This document shows positions 16,314-24,243 of a DNA stretch of 41,814 bases, in pieces. Numbering within the stretch: position 1 is the first letter of the stretch; each line of letters opens with the position of its first letter. A program made the position numbers and the translations under genes. The stretch covers positions 1 to 41,814 of the forward strand of contig JAFGBW010000257.1 of NCBI GenBank assembly GCA_016932965.1, written 5' to 3'. The notes beneath the pieces are model-generated. The model made no database searches, was not told where the DNA came from, and saw nothing but the letters and a program-made list of their open reading frames with translations. The stretch comes from Candidatus Auribacterota bacterium (lineage in GTDB: Bacteria > Auribacterota > JAFGBW01).

Positions 16314-17771
16314 ATGAGCCTGACATCAAAAACTATTCAGGAATTACATTCTCTTTACCGTTCGAAAAAAACCTCTGTTCAGGATGTTGTTGAAGCTTCA
16401 TTAAAACGCATTGAAGAAACCAATTATCATTTAAATTCCTTTTCCCATATCTGCAGGGAAAGTGCTCTGGCAGAAGCAAAAAAACTGGATGCCGCCGGCA
16501 TGCCTGAAAATGCTTCCATGATGTGGGGCATCCCTGTTGGAGTTAAAGACAACATGTGCATCAAAGGCCTTCCTGCGACCTGCGGCTCAAAAATACTTAA
16601 AAATTATATCTCGCCTTATGACGGGGCCATGGGAGTCTGCCTCAAAAAAGCAGGCAGTGTGGTCATGGGAAGCTGCCATATGGATGAATTTGCCATGGGT
16701 TCCTCTTGCGAAAACAATGCTTTTGTTAAGGTAAAAAATCCTTATGACCTGGAAAGGGTTCCCGGAGGGTCCAGCGGCGGAAGCGCCGCAGCCGTTGCTT
16801 CCAGCCAGGTTATTGTGTCTTTGGGATCCGATACCGGAGGATCGATCCGTCAGCCAGCCTCTTTCTGCGGCGTGGTCGGTTTGAAACCCACTTACGGCCT
16901 GGTTTCCCGTTTCGGATTGGTGGCTTTTGCCTCCTCTTTAGATCAGATCGGTCCCTTTGCACGCTGCGTGGAAGATGCCGCATTTTTACTTCAATCTATT
17001 GCCGGCCATGACAAAAAAGATTCCACTTCCTATGATTACACGCCTCCGGATTATTCCAAGGACCTGAAAAATGACATCAAAGGAATTAAAATCGGCCTTC
17101 CGAAGGAATATTTCACCGACGGTATTCCTGCAGATATCTTAACATGCATCGATAAAGCCAAAAAGGTCTTCTGTGATCTGGGAGCTGAACTGGTTGAAAT
17201 TTCCCTTCCCCACACCCAATATGCCATTGCAACTTATTACATTCTTGCCACTGCCGAAGCCAGCGCCAACCTGGCCAGATTCGACGGTGTCCGATATGGA
17301 TACCGTAACAAAGAAGCCGCAACCTTGAAGGAACTATACATCCGAAGCCGGAGTGAAGGTTTCGGCCCGGAAGTAAAAAGGAGAATCATTACCGGCACAT
17401 TTGTACTCTCATCCGGATATTATGATGCTTACTATTTAAAAGGACAAAAAGTACGTACTCTGGTCAAACAGGATTTTGATCAGGCATTTCGAAAAGCGGA
17501 TGTGATTCTCACTCCAACTTCTCCCTGCACTGCTTTTCAATTCGGCGAAAAAATTGACGACCCCATCAGCATGTATTTGTCTGACATCTTCACTGTTTCT
17601 GTAAATCTGGCCGGACTCCCTGGAATTTCTCTGCCCTGCGGGACGGATGATAAAAAACTGCCTGTAGGATTACAATTGATCGGCCCATCACTGGGTGAAG
17701 CACGATTGTTGAATGCGGCGTATCAATTTGAAAAAGTGTGTCCCCCTCTAGGAATTGAATTGAAGGTATGA
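16314..17771 (+). CDS. gatA: Glu-tRNA(Gln)/Asp-tRNA(Asn) amidotransferase subunit A
   Basis: This 485-residue amidase-signature protein hydrolyses glutamine and channels the ammonia to GatB. The Ser-cisSer-Lys triad is visible: lysine in P-V-G-V-K-D-N, the cis-serine in G-G-S-S-G-G-S-A-A-A-V-A-S, and the nucleophile in D-T-G-G-S-I-R-Q-P-A-S. Length and order fit the family. It starts 14 bases after gatC and its stop overlaps the region of the gatB start. A transamidation route for Gln-tRNA and/or Asn-tRNA is therefore expected. Confidence 0.96.
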   Translation: MSLTSKTIQELHSLYRSKKTSVQDVVEASLKRIEETNYHLNSFSHICRESALAEAKKLDAAGMPENASMMWGIPVGVKDNMCIKGLPATCGSKILKNYISPYDGAMGVCLKKAGSVVMGSCHMDEFAMGSSCENNAFVKVKNPYDLERVPGGSSGGSAAAVASSQVIVSLGSDTGGSIRQPASFCGVVGLKPTYGLVSRFGLVAFASSLDQIGPFARCVEDAAFLLQSIAGHDKKDSTSYDYTPPDYSKDLKNDIKGIKIGLPKEYFTDGIPADILTCIDKAKKVFCDLGAELVEISLPHTQYAIATYYILATAEASANLARFDGVRYGYRNKEAATLKELYIRSRSEGFGPEVKRRIITGTFVLSSGYYDAYYLKGQKVRTLVKQDFDQAFRKADVILTPTSPCTAFQFGEKIDDPISMYLSDIFTVSVNLAGLPGISLPCGTDDKKLPVGLQLIGPSLGEARLLNAAYQFEKVCPPLGIELKV

Positions 17772-17773
17772 TC

Positions 17774-19201
17774 ATGAATACGGATTTTGAACCAGTCATC
17801 GGATTAGAAGTGCATGTTCAGCTGAATACCAAAACTAAAATTTTCTGCGGCTGTTCCACGAAGTTTGGACTGCTCCCCAATACATCCATCTGTCCGGTAT
17901 GTCTCGGATATCCCGGTGTTTTGCCTGTCATGAATGAAGAGGTGGTTCGCTCGGCAGTGAAAGTCTGCCTGATGATGGATTTCATGATCAATACTTACAG
18001 CAGAATGGACAGGAAAAATTATTTTTATCCTGATCTTCCAAAAGGATATCAGATTTCCCAGTTCGATAACCCCATTGGAGTGAAGGGCAAGCTTTCCATT
18101 GATACCGATGAGGGAAAGAAAGAAATCGGCATCACCCGAATCCATATCGAAGAGGATGCCGGCAAGCTCATTCACGGAGACGGAGTCAGCTATGTGGATT
18201 TCAACCGAACCGGGGTACCCCTTCTTGAAATCGTGAGTGAACCGGACATCAGGAGCTCCAAAGAAGCTTATTTATATTTAAAAAAACTCAAACAAATACT
18301 GGAATACACCAAAATTTCCGATTGCAACATGGAAGAAGGTTCCCTGCGCTGCGACGCCAATGTCTCCATCCGGCCGAAAGGTCAGGCTCAATTCGGAACC
18401 AAGACAGAAATCAAAAACCTGAATTCCTTCAAATTTGTTCAAAAAGCCCTGGACTATGAGATAGAAAGGCAAATGAATGTACTGAAAGAGGGAGGAACCA
18501 TCAGCCAGGAAACCCGGCTTTTCGATTCCGGAACTGGTAAAACGAAAACCATGCGTTCCAAGGAAGAAGCCCATGATTATCATTATTTTCCTGAACCGGA
18601 TCTGCTTCCGATCATGGTTTCGGAAGGCATGATCAAAGAGGCGACATTCTCTTTACCGGAAAAGCCTGATGATAAATGCGCTCGTTTTGAAAAACAATAC
18701 GGCCTTCCCGCTTACGATGCATCCGTCTTGACAGCTGATCCTTCCACGGCCGATTATTACGAAGAATGTGCGAAATTCTGTTCCAATTATAAGATGATCA
18801 GCAACTGGATGATGGGCGAATGGTTGCGTGAATTAAATGAACGTTCTGTCTCAGCCGTTGATTCCCCTGTTTTGGCGAAGGATCTGGCAGGCTTGCTTAA
18901 TATGATTGAAAATGGTAAAATTAGCGGTAAAATAGCCAAGGAAATTTTTCCCGAGATGGTGAAAACCGGCAAAACCGCTGAACAGATCGTTCAGGAAAAA
19001 GGCCTGACCGTCATTTCTGATACAGGGGCGATTGAAACCATGATCAAAGAGGTTTTAGGGAAAAATGAAAAATCGGTTCAGGATTATAAAAATGGTAAGA
19101 AAGGGGTCTTGGGGTTTTTAATCGGGCAGGTGATGAAAGCCTCAAAAGGAAAGGCGGACCCGAAAAAAGTCAATGAATTAATGGAGAAAATTCTGTCATG
19201 A
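17774..19201 (+). CDS. gatB: Glu-tRNA(Gln)/Asp-tRNA(Asn) amidotransferase subunit B
   Basis: This subunit of 475 residues binds the mischarged tRNA, phosphorylates its carboxylate and amidates it. Motifs include G-L-E-V-H-V-Q-L, K-I-F-C-G-C with a following C-P-V-C-L-G-Y-P-G zinc site, R-K-N-Y-F-Y-P-D-L-P-K-G-Y-Q-I-S-Q, H-I-E-E-D-A-G-K, and H-D-Y-H-Y-F-P-E-P-D, with the YqeY-like C-terminal domain. I prefer the ATG at 17774, seven bases after GAAGG, over the ATG at 17768, which would overlap the gatA stop. The stop overlaps the accD start (ATGA). Confidence 0.96.
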   Translation: MNTDFEPVIGLEVHVQLNTKTKIFCGCSTKFGLLPNTSICPVCLGYPGVLPVMNEEVVRSAVKVCLMMDFMINTYSRMDRKNYFYPDLPKGYQISQFDNPIGVKGKLSIDTDEGKKEIGITRIHIEEDAGKLIHGDGVSYVDFNRTGVPLLEIVSEPDIRSSKEAYLYLKKLKQILEYTKISDCNMEEGSLRCDANVSIRPKGQAQFGTKTEIKNLNSFKFVQKALDYEIERQMNVLKEGGTISQETRLFDSGTGKTKTMRSKEEAHDYHYFPEPDLLPIMVSEGMIKEATFSLPEKPDDKCARFEKQYGLPAYDASVLTADPSTADYYEECAKFCSNYKMISNWMMGEWLRELNERSVSAVDSPVLAKDLAGLLNMIENGKISGKIAKEIFPEMVKTGKTAEQIVQEKGLTVISDTGAIETMIKEVLGKNEKSVQDYKNGKKGVLGFLIGQVMKASKGKADPKKVNELMEKILS

Positions 19202-20067
19202 GTTTTTTTGGAAGTAAATTCAATCCATTTCAAACGTCAAAAAGAAAAATACCGGATGGTCTTTTTTCAAAATGCCCGAAATGCAGCCAAACCATTTACA
19301 ACAAGGAAATAGATGCGAATCTGAAAATCTGTCCAAAATGTGAATATCATTTTACTCTGGGGGCATGGGAAAGAATCAATCTGATGATTGACAAGGGGAC
19401 TTTCGTAGAAATGGATAAATCCCTTATATCAGCTGATCCTCTCAATTTCCAGGGCCCAAAAACCTACCCGCAAAAACTGTCAGAGGATCAGGAAGCCACA
19501 GGACTAAACGAGGCTGTTATTTGCGGGCTTGGCAATATAATGAGTATTCCTGTTTCATTCGGGGTGACGGATTCGAGATTCATCATGGGAAGCATGGGAT
19601 CCGTCGTGGGCGAAAAGCTGACCCGCTGCATTGAAAGAGGTATTGAAAAAAAAATCCCTGTTGTGATTGTTTCAGGGTCAGGCGGAGGCGCCCGGATGTA
19701 TGAGGGCTGTTTTTCTCTCATGCAAATGGCCAAGACTTCCGGCGCCCTGTCGAGGCTCTCAGAAGCCGGGATGCCTTTTATTTCTATTTTAACCAATCCC
19801 ACCATGGGAGGAGTGCTGGCTTCCTTTGCATCCCTGGGCGATATCATCATCGCAGAACCCGATGCATTGATTGGTTTTGCCGGGCCCAGAGTGATTGCCC
19901 AGACTGTCCGGCAGGAATTGCCGGAAGGATTTCAAAAATCAGAATATCTTTTAAAGCACGGAAACATCGACCGGGTCACCAATCGCAGGAATCTGACCCA
20001 GGAAGTGTTCCAAATTCTTCAAGTGCTTTACCAGGAAAACAGGAAGGAAGTGGGAATTGAAAATTAA
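19198..20067 (+). CDS. accD: Acetyl-CoA carboxylase carboxyltransferase subunit beta
   Basis: The 289-residue beta subunit pairs with AccA to transfer the carboxyl group from biotin to acetyl-CoA. The N-terminal zinc ribbon is complete (C-P-K-C ... C-P-K-C near residues 25-50). The crotonase-like domain shows S-G-S-G-G-G-A-R-M-Y-E-G, L-T-N-P-T-M-G-G-V-L-A-S-F-A and G-F-A-G-P-R-V-I. It overlaps gatB by four bases, so expression of fatty-acid synthesis is tied here to tRNA amidation; folC, a common accD neighbour, is not next to it. Confidence 0.96.
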   Translation: MSFFGSKFNPFQTSKRKIPDGLFSKCPKCSQTIYNKEIDANLKICPKCEYHFTLGAWERINLMIDKGTFVEMDKSLISADPLNFQGPKTYPQKLSEDQEATGLNEAVICGLGNIMSIPVSFGVTDSRFIMGSMGSVVGEKLTRCIERGIEKKIPVVIVSGSGGGARMYEGCFSLMQMAKTSGALSRLSEAGMPFISILTNPTMGGVLASFASLGDIIIAEPDALIGFAGPRVIAQTVRQELPEGFQKSEYLLKHGNIDRVTNRRNLTQEVFQILQVLYQENRKEVGIEN

Positions 20068-20118
20068 GAACACCCTGTTTTTTCCCATTAAATGACTTCG
20101 CTTTCCTTCTCTATATAC

Positions 20119-20153
20119 GGGTTAACCCCGTGATTCATTATTGTATATAATCA
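20119..20153 (+). promoter_or_regulatory. Rubrerythrin promoter with two palindromes
   Basis: A perfect TATAAT (-10) lies at 20146-20151, with TTAACC (four of six to the -35 consensus) at 20122-20127, 18 bases apart. The -35 sits inside the perfect palindrome GGGTTAACCC (20119-20128). The -10 sits inside the near-perfect dyad TCATTAT-n5-ATAATCA (20135-20153). The A+T-rich dyad resembles the general form of Fur/PerR-family operators, which would suit an oxidative-stress gene, but this is inference. The rubrerythrin ATG is 38 bases further on, after a good AAGGAG. Confidence 0.55.
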
Positions 20154-20191
20154 ATCCATTACACTAAAACCAATATAAGGAGTGTAAGTAT

Positions 20192-20767
20192 ATGAAAAGC
20201 ATCAGGGGCACCAAGACTGAAAAAAATCTTTTAGCCAGCTTTGCCGGGGAATCCCAGGCGAGAAACCGATATGCCTATTTTGCAAGCATAGCGCGCAAGG
20301 AAGGATATATTCAAATAGCGAACCTCTTCGAGGAGACCGCTGAAAATGAAAAAGAACATGCCAAACGCATGTTTAAATTTTTAGAAGGAGGCATGCTTGA
20401 AATCACCGCTTCCTATCCTGCCGGAAAAATAGGCTCCACGCCTGAAAACCTTGAAGCGGCTGCCGACGGAGAAAAGGAGGAGCATTCCATACTCTATCCT
20501 GATTTTGCCAAAGACGCCCAAGAGGAAGGATTCCCTGAAGTATCCGCCATGTACAGGGCTGTTTCTGTCGCAGAAATCCAGCATGAAAAACGTTACCGGG
20601 ACCTCCTGGAAAACATTAGAAAAGGAAAAGTCTTTACTAAAGATGCTCCCGTCAGGTGGCGCTGCAACAACTGCGGTTACATTCATGAAGGAAAAGATGC
20701 ACCGAAAATTTGTCCGGCATGCAGCCATGAACAAAAATATTTCGAATTACTCGCCGAAAACTGGTAA
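20192..20767 (+). CDS. rbr: Rubrerythrin
   Basis: This 191-residue non-heme iron protein reduces hydrogen peroxide in anaerobes. The four-helix diiron domain supplies the expected glutamates and histidine: F-A-G-E-S-Q-A-R-N-R-Y, E-E-T-A-E-N-E-K-E-H, G-E-K-E-E-H and V-A-E-I-Q-H-E-K-R-Y. A C-terminal rubredoxin-like domain has C-N-N-C-G-Y and C-P-A-C for the mononuclear FeS4 iron. AAGGAG precedes the ATG. A strong-looking promoter with two palindromes is just upstream. The electron donor, normally rubredoxin, is not in the window; a small cysteine-rich gene follows 16 bases after the stop. Confidence 0.96.
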   Translation: MKSIRGTKTEKNLLASFAGESQARNRYAYFASIARKEGYIQIANLFEETAENEKEHAKRMFKFLEGGMLEITASYPAGKIGSTPENLEAAADGEKEEHSILYPDFAKDAQEEGFPEVSAMYRAVSVAEIQHEKRYRDLLENIRKGKVFTKDAPVRWRCNNCGYIHEGKDAPKICPACSHEQKYFELLAENW

Positions 20768-20783
20768 AAAACCAGAACCAACC

Positions 20784-20885
20784 GTGATCAGGAATAAAAA
20801 GCACCCGTGTCCTGATTGCCGGTTATGCCAGTGGTGCACGGATGAGCGGTGCTCCCTTTGCAAAGGATGGGTTAAAAAATGTTGA
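20784..20885 (+). CDS. Cysteine-rich microprotein, 33 residues
   Basis: A GTG at 20784 opens a 33-residue frame containing C-P-D-C-R-L-C-Q-W-C-T-D-E-R-C-S-L-C and a final K-K-C: seven cysteines in 25 residues, flanked by lysines. The spacing C-x2-C-x2-C-x2-C-x4-C-x2-C is regular, unlike random sequence, and suggests metal or Fe-S binding. It starts 16 bases after the rubrerythrin stop, so it is probably on the same transcript. The ribosome site is weak. I believe similar very short cysteine-rich proteins occur in anaerobic deltaproteobacteria, but that is from memory. Confidence 0.6.
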   Translation: MIRNKKHPCPDCRLCQWCTDERCSLCKGWVKKC

Positions 20886-20956
20886 GTCATGACTTTTAGT
20901 CACGAGGCAGCATCTTTGCAGAAAAAAATCATGAATCCATTTCCAGAGTCAATCAC

Positions 20957-21481
20957 ATGGGTAAAATCATCTGCATATTAGGCGGGGCCAGAAGCGGGAA
21001 AAGCCATTTCGCCGGAAAACTGGCTGAAAATGACAGGAAAGGGCCGGTAGCCTTTATTGCAACCGCTGAAGCCAAAGACCTGGAAATGAAAAACCGGATC
21101 GCCTTGCATCAAAAAAACAGGCCTCGGAACTGGAACACTTTTGAGGAACCTTTGCTTACGTCAAAAACGCTCGCAAAAATATCCCAAAAGTTTTTCAAAT
21201 TCATCATCCTGGATTGTCTGACTCTGCTGATCTCCAATTTTCTTTTGCAGCATAAAAGTCCTGCATCAATAGAAAAAGAACTGCATGGAATCTTATTATG
21301 TTTGAAAAAATTTAAAGGAACGTCCATTCTTGTTTCCAATGAAGTGGGATTAGGTATTGTTCCTGCAAACAAGCTCTCACGGGACTTCAGGGACATTGCA
21401 GGCAGGATCAATCAAATGACCGCAGAAAAGGCGGATGAAGTCTTTTTTATGATTTCAGGTATCCCCTGGAGGATCAAATAA
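20957..21481 (+). CDS. cobU: Adenosylcobinamide kinase/guanylyltransferase
   Basis: The 174-residue protein has the CobU P-loop G-G-A-R-S-G-K-S at its N terminus. It also has F-I-A-T-A-E-A and the H-Q-K-N-R-P ... W-x-T-F-E-E-P region that carries the guanylylated histidine, plus L-D-C-L-T-L-L and V-S-N-E-V-G-L-G-I-V-P. It phosphorylates adenosylcobinamide and then attaches GMP, preparing the corrin for ribazole addition. cobT and cobS follow after a 351-base spacer, so the lower-ligand assembly set is complete. No clear ribosome site precedes the ATG. Confidence 0.94.
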   Translation: MGKIICILGGARSGKSHFAGKLAENDRKGPVAFIATAEAKDLEMKNRIALHQKNRPRNWNTFEEPLLTSKTLAKISQKFFKFIILDCLTLLISNFLLQHKSPASIEKELHGILLCLKKFKGTSILVSNEVGLGIVPANKLSRDFRDIAGRINQMTAEKADEVFFMISGIPWRIK

Positions 21482-21655
21482 GTCAGTTGCCACAACCGGA
21501 GACGGAAGCATGATTATAGAAATTTCTCAAAGGAATTTGTTATTGTTACAAAATAATAGAATCGAAAAAGGAGAATGTAAATCCCTACTGTCCGGTTTAT
21601 TTTGTTATTTATGCTTATGTTCTTCTCTATCGTATTAAATTTAATAAACATTTTT

Positions 21656-21769
21656 AGAATTGAGAATCGAAAAACAAAAATTCAGCAGAGCTGCAAGGCA
21701 GCCAAAAAATCGCATCATCCAATTCAAAAAGCCGAAAGTGTCTCTTCTGAATTCTCGATTCTCAATTCT
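21656..21769. repeat. 114-base inverted-repeat (MITE-like) element
   Basis: AGAATTGAGAATCGA at 21656-21670 is repeated in perfect inverse at 21755-21769 (15 of 15), and the next bases inside keep partial symmetry (an AATTCAG-AGAG match). The right arm is followed by a run of eight T. The interior codes for nothing and includes a small GCTG/CAGC hairpin. The element fills the middle of the cobU-cobT spacer (21482-21832), where nothing else was identified. It may be a non-autonomous mobile element, or it could act as a terminator with a very large loop. Confidence 0.6.
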
Positions 21770-21832
21770 TTTTTTTTATTATAATAATGAGTCCATGCCT
21801 TCTTGAATCAAGTCAATAAAGAGAACCTAAAT

Positions 21833-22897
21833 ATGCCCATCCGTCACATGAATAAGACCATTCAACGGATCAGTCCTGTCAAAGCTGTCTGGTTAAACAA
21901 AGCGCAAGAAAGGCTGGATAAACTCACAAAACCTTTGGGAAGTCTAGGACAGCTTGAAGAATTAGCCAAACAACTGGTCGCTATTACAGAAAAGGAAAAG
22001 CCGGTTCTGCATCATAAAATTATCTTCACATTCATCGCGGACCATGGGGTCGCGGAAGAGGGGATCAGCGCTTATCCGCAAATAGTCACGGCTCAGATGG
22101 CAGCCAATTTTTTAAACAAGGGTGCTGCCGTCAATGTACTGGCGGACCATGCAGGCGCCCGTCTTGTCGCTGCGGATTTGGGTGTGGCAGTTGATTTGCC
22201 CCCACACCCCAAACTCATCAGTAAAAAAATTGCCTATGGCACGAAAAACATGATGCGTGAGACTGCCATGACGAGAACCGAAGCAATTGAATCCATAGAA
22301 ACGGGTATCGAAATTTTTCAGCAAGAGTTTAAAAAAGGTATCGACATAGCCGGAATAGGGGAAATGGGCATTGGCAATACCACTGCTTCTAGCGCGATTA
22401 CGGCTGTCATCACGAAACAGGCTGTAGAGGCCATCACAGGACGAGGGACCGGAATCAATGACAAAATACTCGAACGCAAAATCCGGATCATCAAAGAATC
22501 TTTAACGAGACATCTGATTGATCCAACTGACCCGGTTGATATTCTGTCAAAGGTGGGAGGATTTGAAATCGGGGGGATGACAGGGGTCATGCTGGCTGCT
22601 GCTTCAAAAAAGATACCGATCATGCTGGATGGTTTCATCTCCGGAGCTTCGGCATTACTGGCTGTTCTCTTTGAACCCAATGTAAGGGACTATCTGATTG
22701 CCAGCCACCGTTCTCAGGAAAAAGGGCATGCAGTGATTCTCGATCACCTGGGGCTCCGGCCGCTTTTAGATTTGAATCTAAGATTAGGGGAAGGCACCGG
22801 CTCAGCGCTTGCCATGAATCTCGCTGATGCTTCCGTCAAAATCCTGACACACATGGCGACATTTGAAAGCGCTGGCGTTTCGGAAAAAACAACATGA
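21833..22897 (+). CDS. cobT: Nicotinate-nucleotide-dimethylbenzimidazole phosphoribosyltransferase
   Basis: This 354-residue enzyme makes alpha-ribazole phosphate from dimethylbenzimidazole and nicotinate mononucleotide. It shows L-T-K-P-L-G-S-L-G-Q-L-E, A-D-H-G-V, P-Q-I-V-T-A-Q-M-A, G-I-G-E-M-G-I-G-N-T-T-A, G-G-F-E-I-G-G-M-T-G and the C-terminal L-R-L-G-E-G-T-G-S-A-L-A with its catalytic glutamate. I use the ATG at 21833; a TTG at 21803 would add ten residues. The stop overlaps the cobS start. Dimethylbenzimidazole synthesis genes are not in the window. Confidence 0.95.
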   Translation: MPIRHMNKTIQRISPVKAVWLNKAQERLDKLTKPLGSLGQLEELAKQLVAITEKEKPVLHHKIIFTFIADHGVAEEGISAYPQIVTAQMAANFLNKGAAVNVLADHAGARLVAADLGVAVDLPPHPKLISKKIAYGTKNMMRETAMTRTEAIESIETGIEIFQQEFKKGIDIAGIGEMGIGNTTASSAITAVITKQAVEAITGRGTGINDKILERKIRIIKESLTRHLIDPTDPVDILSKVGGFEIGGMTGVMLAAASKKIPIMLDGFISGASALLAVLFEPNVRDYLIASHRSQEKGHAVILDHLGLRPLLDLNLRLGEGTGSALAMNLADASVKILTHMATFESAGVSEKTT

Positions 22898-23616
22898 TCC
22901 GTTTTTTCTTAGCATTACAGTTTTTAACAATCATTCCTCTTCGATTTAATAAAATCGAAAACGTCAAGCTGGCTGAATCCATCTATTATTTTCCTCTGAT
23001 AGGAGCCCTTCTGGGTTGTGTGCTGGCCGCATTGAATATTTTTCTTGAATCCTATCCTGTTGTTTCAGGAATAGTTGTGGTGATTTCTCTTATTATCCTG
23101 ACACGCGGACTTCATCTGGACGGATTGGCTGATACTGCTGATGCCTTATTGAGCGGCAAAACGGAAAAAGAAAAGCTTCAGATCATGCGAGACCCTCATA
23201 TCGGGGCAATGGGAACATTGAGTCTGATTTCCGTGGTACTCATGAAAATCGCTCTCCTACTTGCTTTATCTTTCTCAATGAGAACCAGGGCATTGATTCT
23301 CATGACCATGCTCAGCCGGTGGAATCTGGTTTTTCATCTAGTTTCCTTCCCTTATGCACGCCAAGAAGGTAAAGCCGCCATTTTCTTTAAAGCCATTTCC
23401 AAAAAATCATTTATTATCATAACCATTTTAACCGCAATAAGTTGTATTATTATTTATGATCTTAAAAGTTTACTTATTTTTGGGATAATCGCTTCTTTCG
23501 CATATTATATGGGAACCTATTTCCGGCGCGTTCTCGGGGGTATTACCGGGGATACTCTTGGCGCCCTTGTTGAATTGACAGAAATAGTTGCCTTATTGAT
23601 GCTGATATTAGTATAA
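22894..23616 (+). CDS. cobS: Adenosylcobinamide-GDP ribazoletransferase
   Basis: This 240-residue membrane enzyme joins adenosylcobinamide-GDP to alpha-ribazole in the last step of cobalamin synthesis. It opens F-F-L-A-L-Q-F-L-T-I-I-P-L, carries the metal-binding D-G-L-A-D-T-A-D-A-L and I-M-R-D-P-H-I-G-A-M-G motifs, and has about six hydrophobic helices. It overlaps cobT by four bases, so the two are translationally coupled. Confidence 0.95.
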   Translation: MIRFFLALQFLTIIPLRFNKIENVKLAESIYYFPLIGALLGCVLAALNIFLESYPVVSGIVVVISLIILTRGLHLDGLADTADALLSGKTEKEKLQIMRDPHIGAMGTLSLISVVLMKIALLLALSFSMRTRALILMTMLSRWNLVFHLVSFPYARQEGKAAIFFKAISKKSFIIITILTAISCIIIYDLKSLLIFGIIASFAYYMGTYFRRVLGGITGDTLGALVELTEIVALLMLILV

Positions 23617-23625
23617 ATAATTGCT

Positions 23626-23652
23626 TTAGTTAGCGGCTATAAATGCCGATAA
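23626..23652 (+). promoter_or_regulatory. Sigma-28-like promoter for flgM
   Basis: GCCGATAA at 23645-23652 is a perfect match to the -10 element of the flagellar sigma factor FliA. Fifteen bases upstream lies TTAG, only a partial match to TAAA. The spacing is exactly that of the consensus, and flgM starts 26 bases downstream. Caution: the GCCG also pairs with CGGC at 23634-23637, so part of the match could be a small hairpin after cobS. Confidence 0.5.
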
Positions 23653-23678
23653 TAAGAGTGGGGTAATGGGAGGGTATA

Positions 23679-23978
23679 ATGACCATCAACGGTATCGCAA
23701 ATGTTTCAGGTTTATCCGGACCGGAAAAGATCAAAAAAAGCGGTCTGAAAAAAATTGAATCTTTTTCAAAAGAAAAAGATCAAGCAGACAAAGTGACCAT
23801 TTCTGAAAAGGCCAGGCTGGCCCATGGAGAAGCGGTTTACATCAACACCCTGAAAACGATACCGGATGTGAGACCTGAAGCTGTCAAAAAAGCCAAAGAT
23901 GACATGGAAAACGGGAAACTCTATACTCCTGAAATCATTGAAAAGACAGCTGAAGCCATACTAGAACGCCTTTTTTAA
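23679..23978 (+). CDS. flgM: Negative regulator of flagellin synthesis FlgM
   Basis: This 99-residue protein is small, charged and mostly disordered in its first half, as FlgM is. The conserved part runs D-K-V-T-I-S-E-K-A-R-L-A, then T-I-P-D-V-R-P-E-A-V-K-K-A-K-D-D-M-E-N-G-K-L-Y and a C-terminal I-I-E-K-T-A-E-A-I-L-E-R-L. FlgM binds FliA (sigma-28) and is exported through the finished hook-basal body, releasing late flagellar genes. AGGG lies just before the ATG. No other flagellar gene is in the window. Confidence 0.87.
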   Translation: MTINGIANVSGLSGPEKIKKSGLKKIESFSKEKDQADKVTISEKARLAHGEAVYINTLKTIPDVRPEAVKKAKDDMENGKLYTPEIIEKTAEAILERLF

Positions 23979-24121
23979 CACGCTTTTCCCGCCAGATTCC
24001 ACACATACCTTCAACAAGCCGATGAATCCGAGGATAGATGAAGGCTTTCAAAACAGGTTCATGCTTACTGAATATGTCTTATGTCAAAGTCGTTATACAG
24101 GGCCGAAGCAGAAAATATCAT

Positions 24122-24153
24122 CGGTTTTTTTGCGCATCGCAGCAAAAAAACCG
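24122..24153. terminator. 12-bp perfect hairpin between convergent genes
   Basis: CGGTTTTTTTGC at 24122-24133 and GCAAAAAAACCG at 24142-24153 are perfect inverse copies around GCATCGCA. It lies in the 265-base gap between flgM (plus) and the CheR-like gene (minus), where a two-way transcription stop is expected. There is no T run after the stem on either side; the T and A runs are within the stem, so this is not a textbook intrinsic terminator. Confidence 0.45.
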
Positions 24154-24243
24154 GACAGAATGAGGTTTAAGCTCTGATGAGGATTGACAGCCATTTCAAA
24201 GAAACTGCCATCATAGTCTTAAACAGGCTCATACGATGATGCT

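Noticed and set aside
20068-20118. Intrinsic terminator after accD
   Set aside because: There is a T run soon after the stop but no stem in front of it.
21480-21512. Possible cobalamin riboswitch before cobT
   Set aside because: A short stretch recalls part of a B12 box, but the other conserved parts of the riboswitch are absent and the order is wrong.
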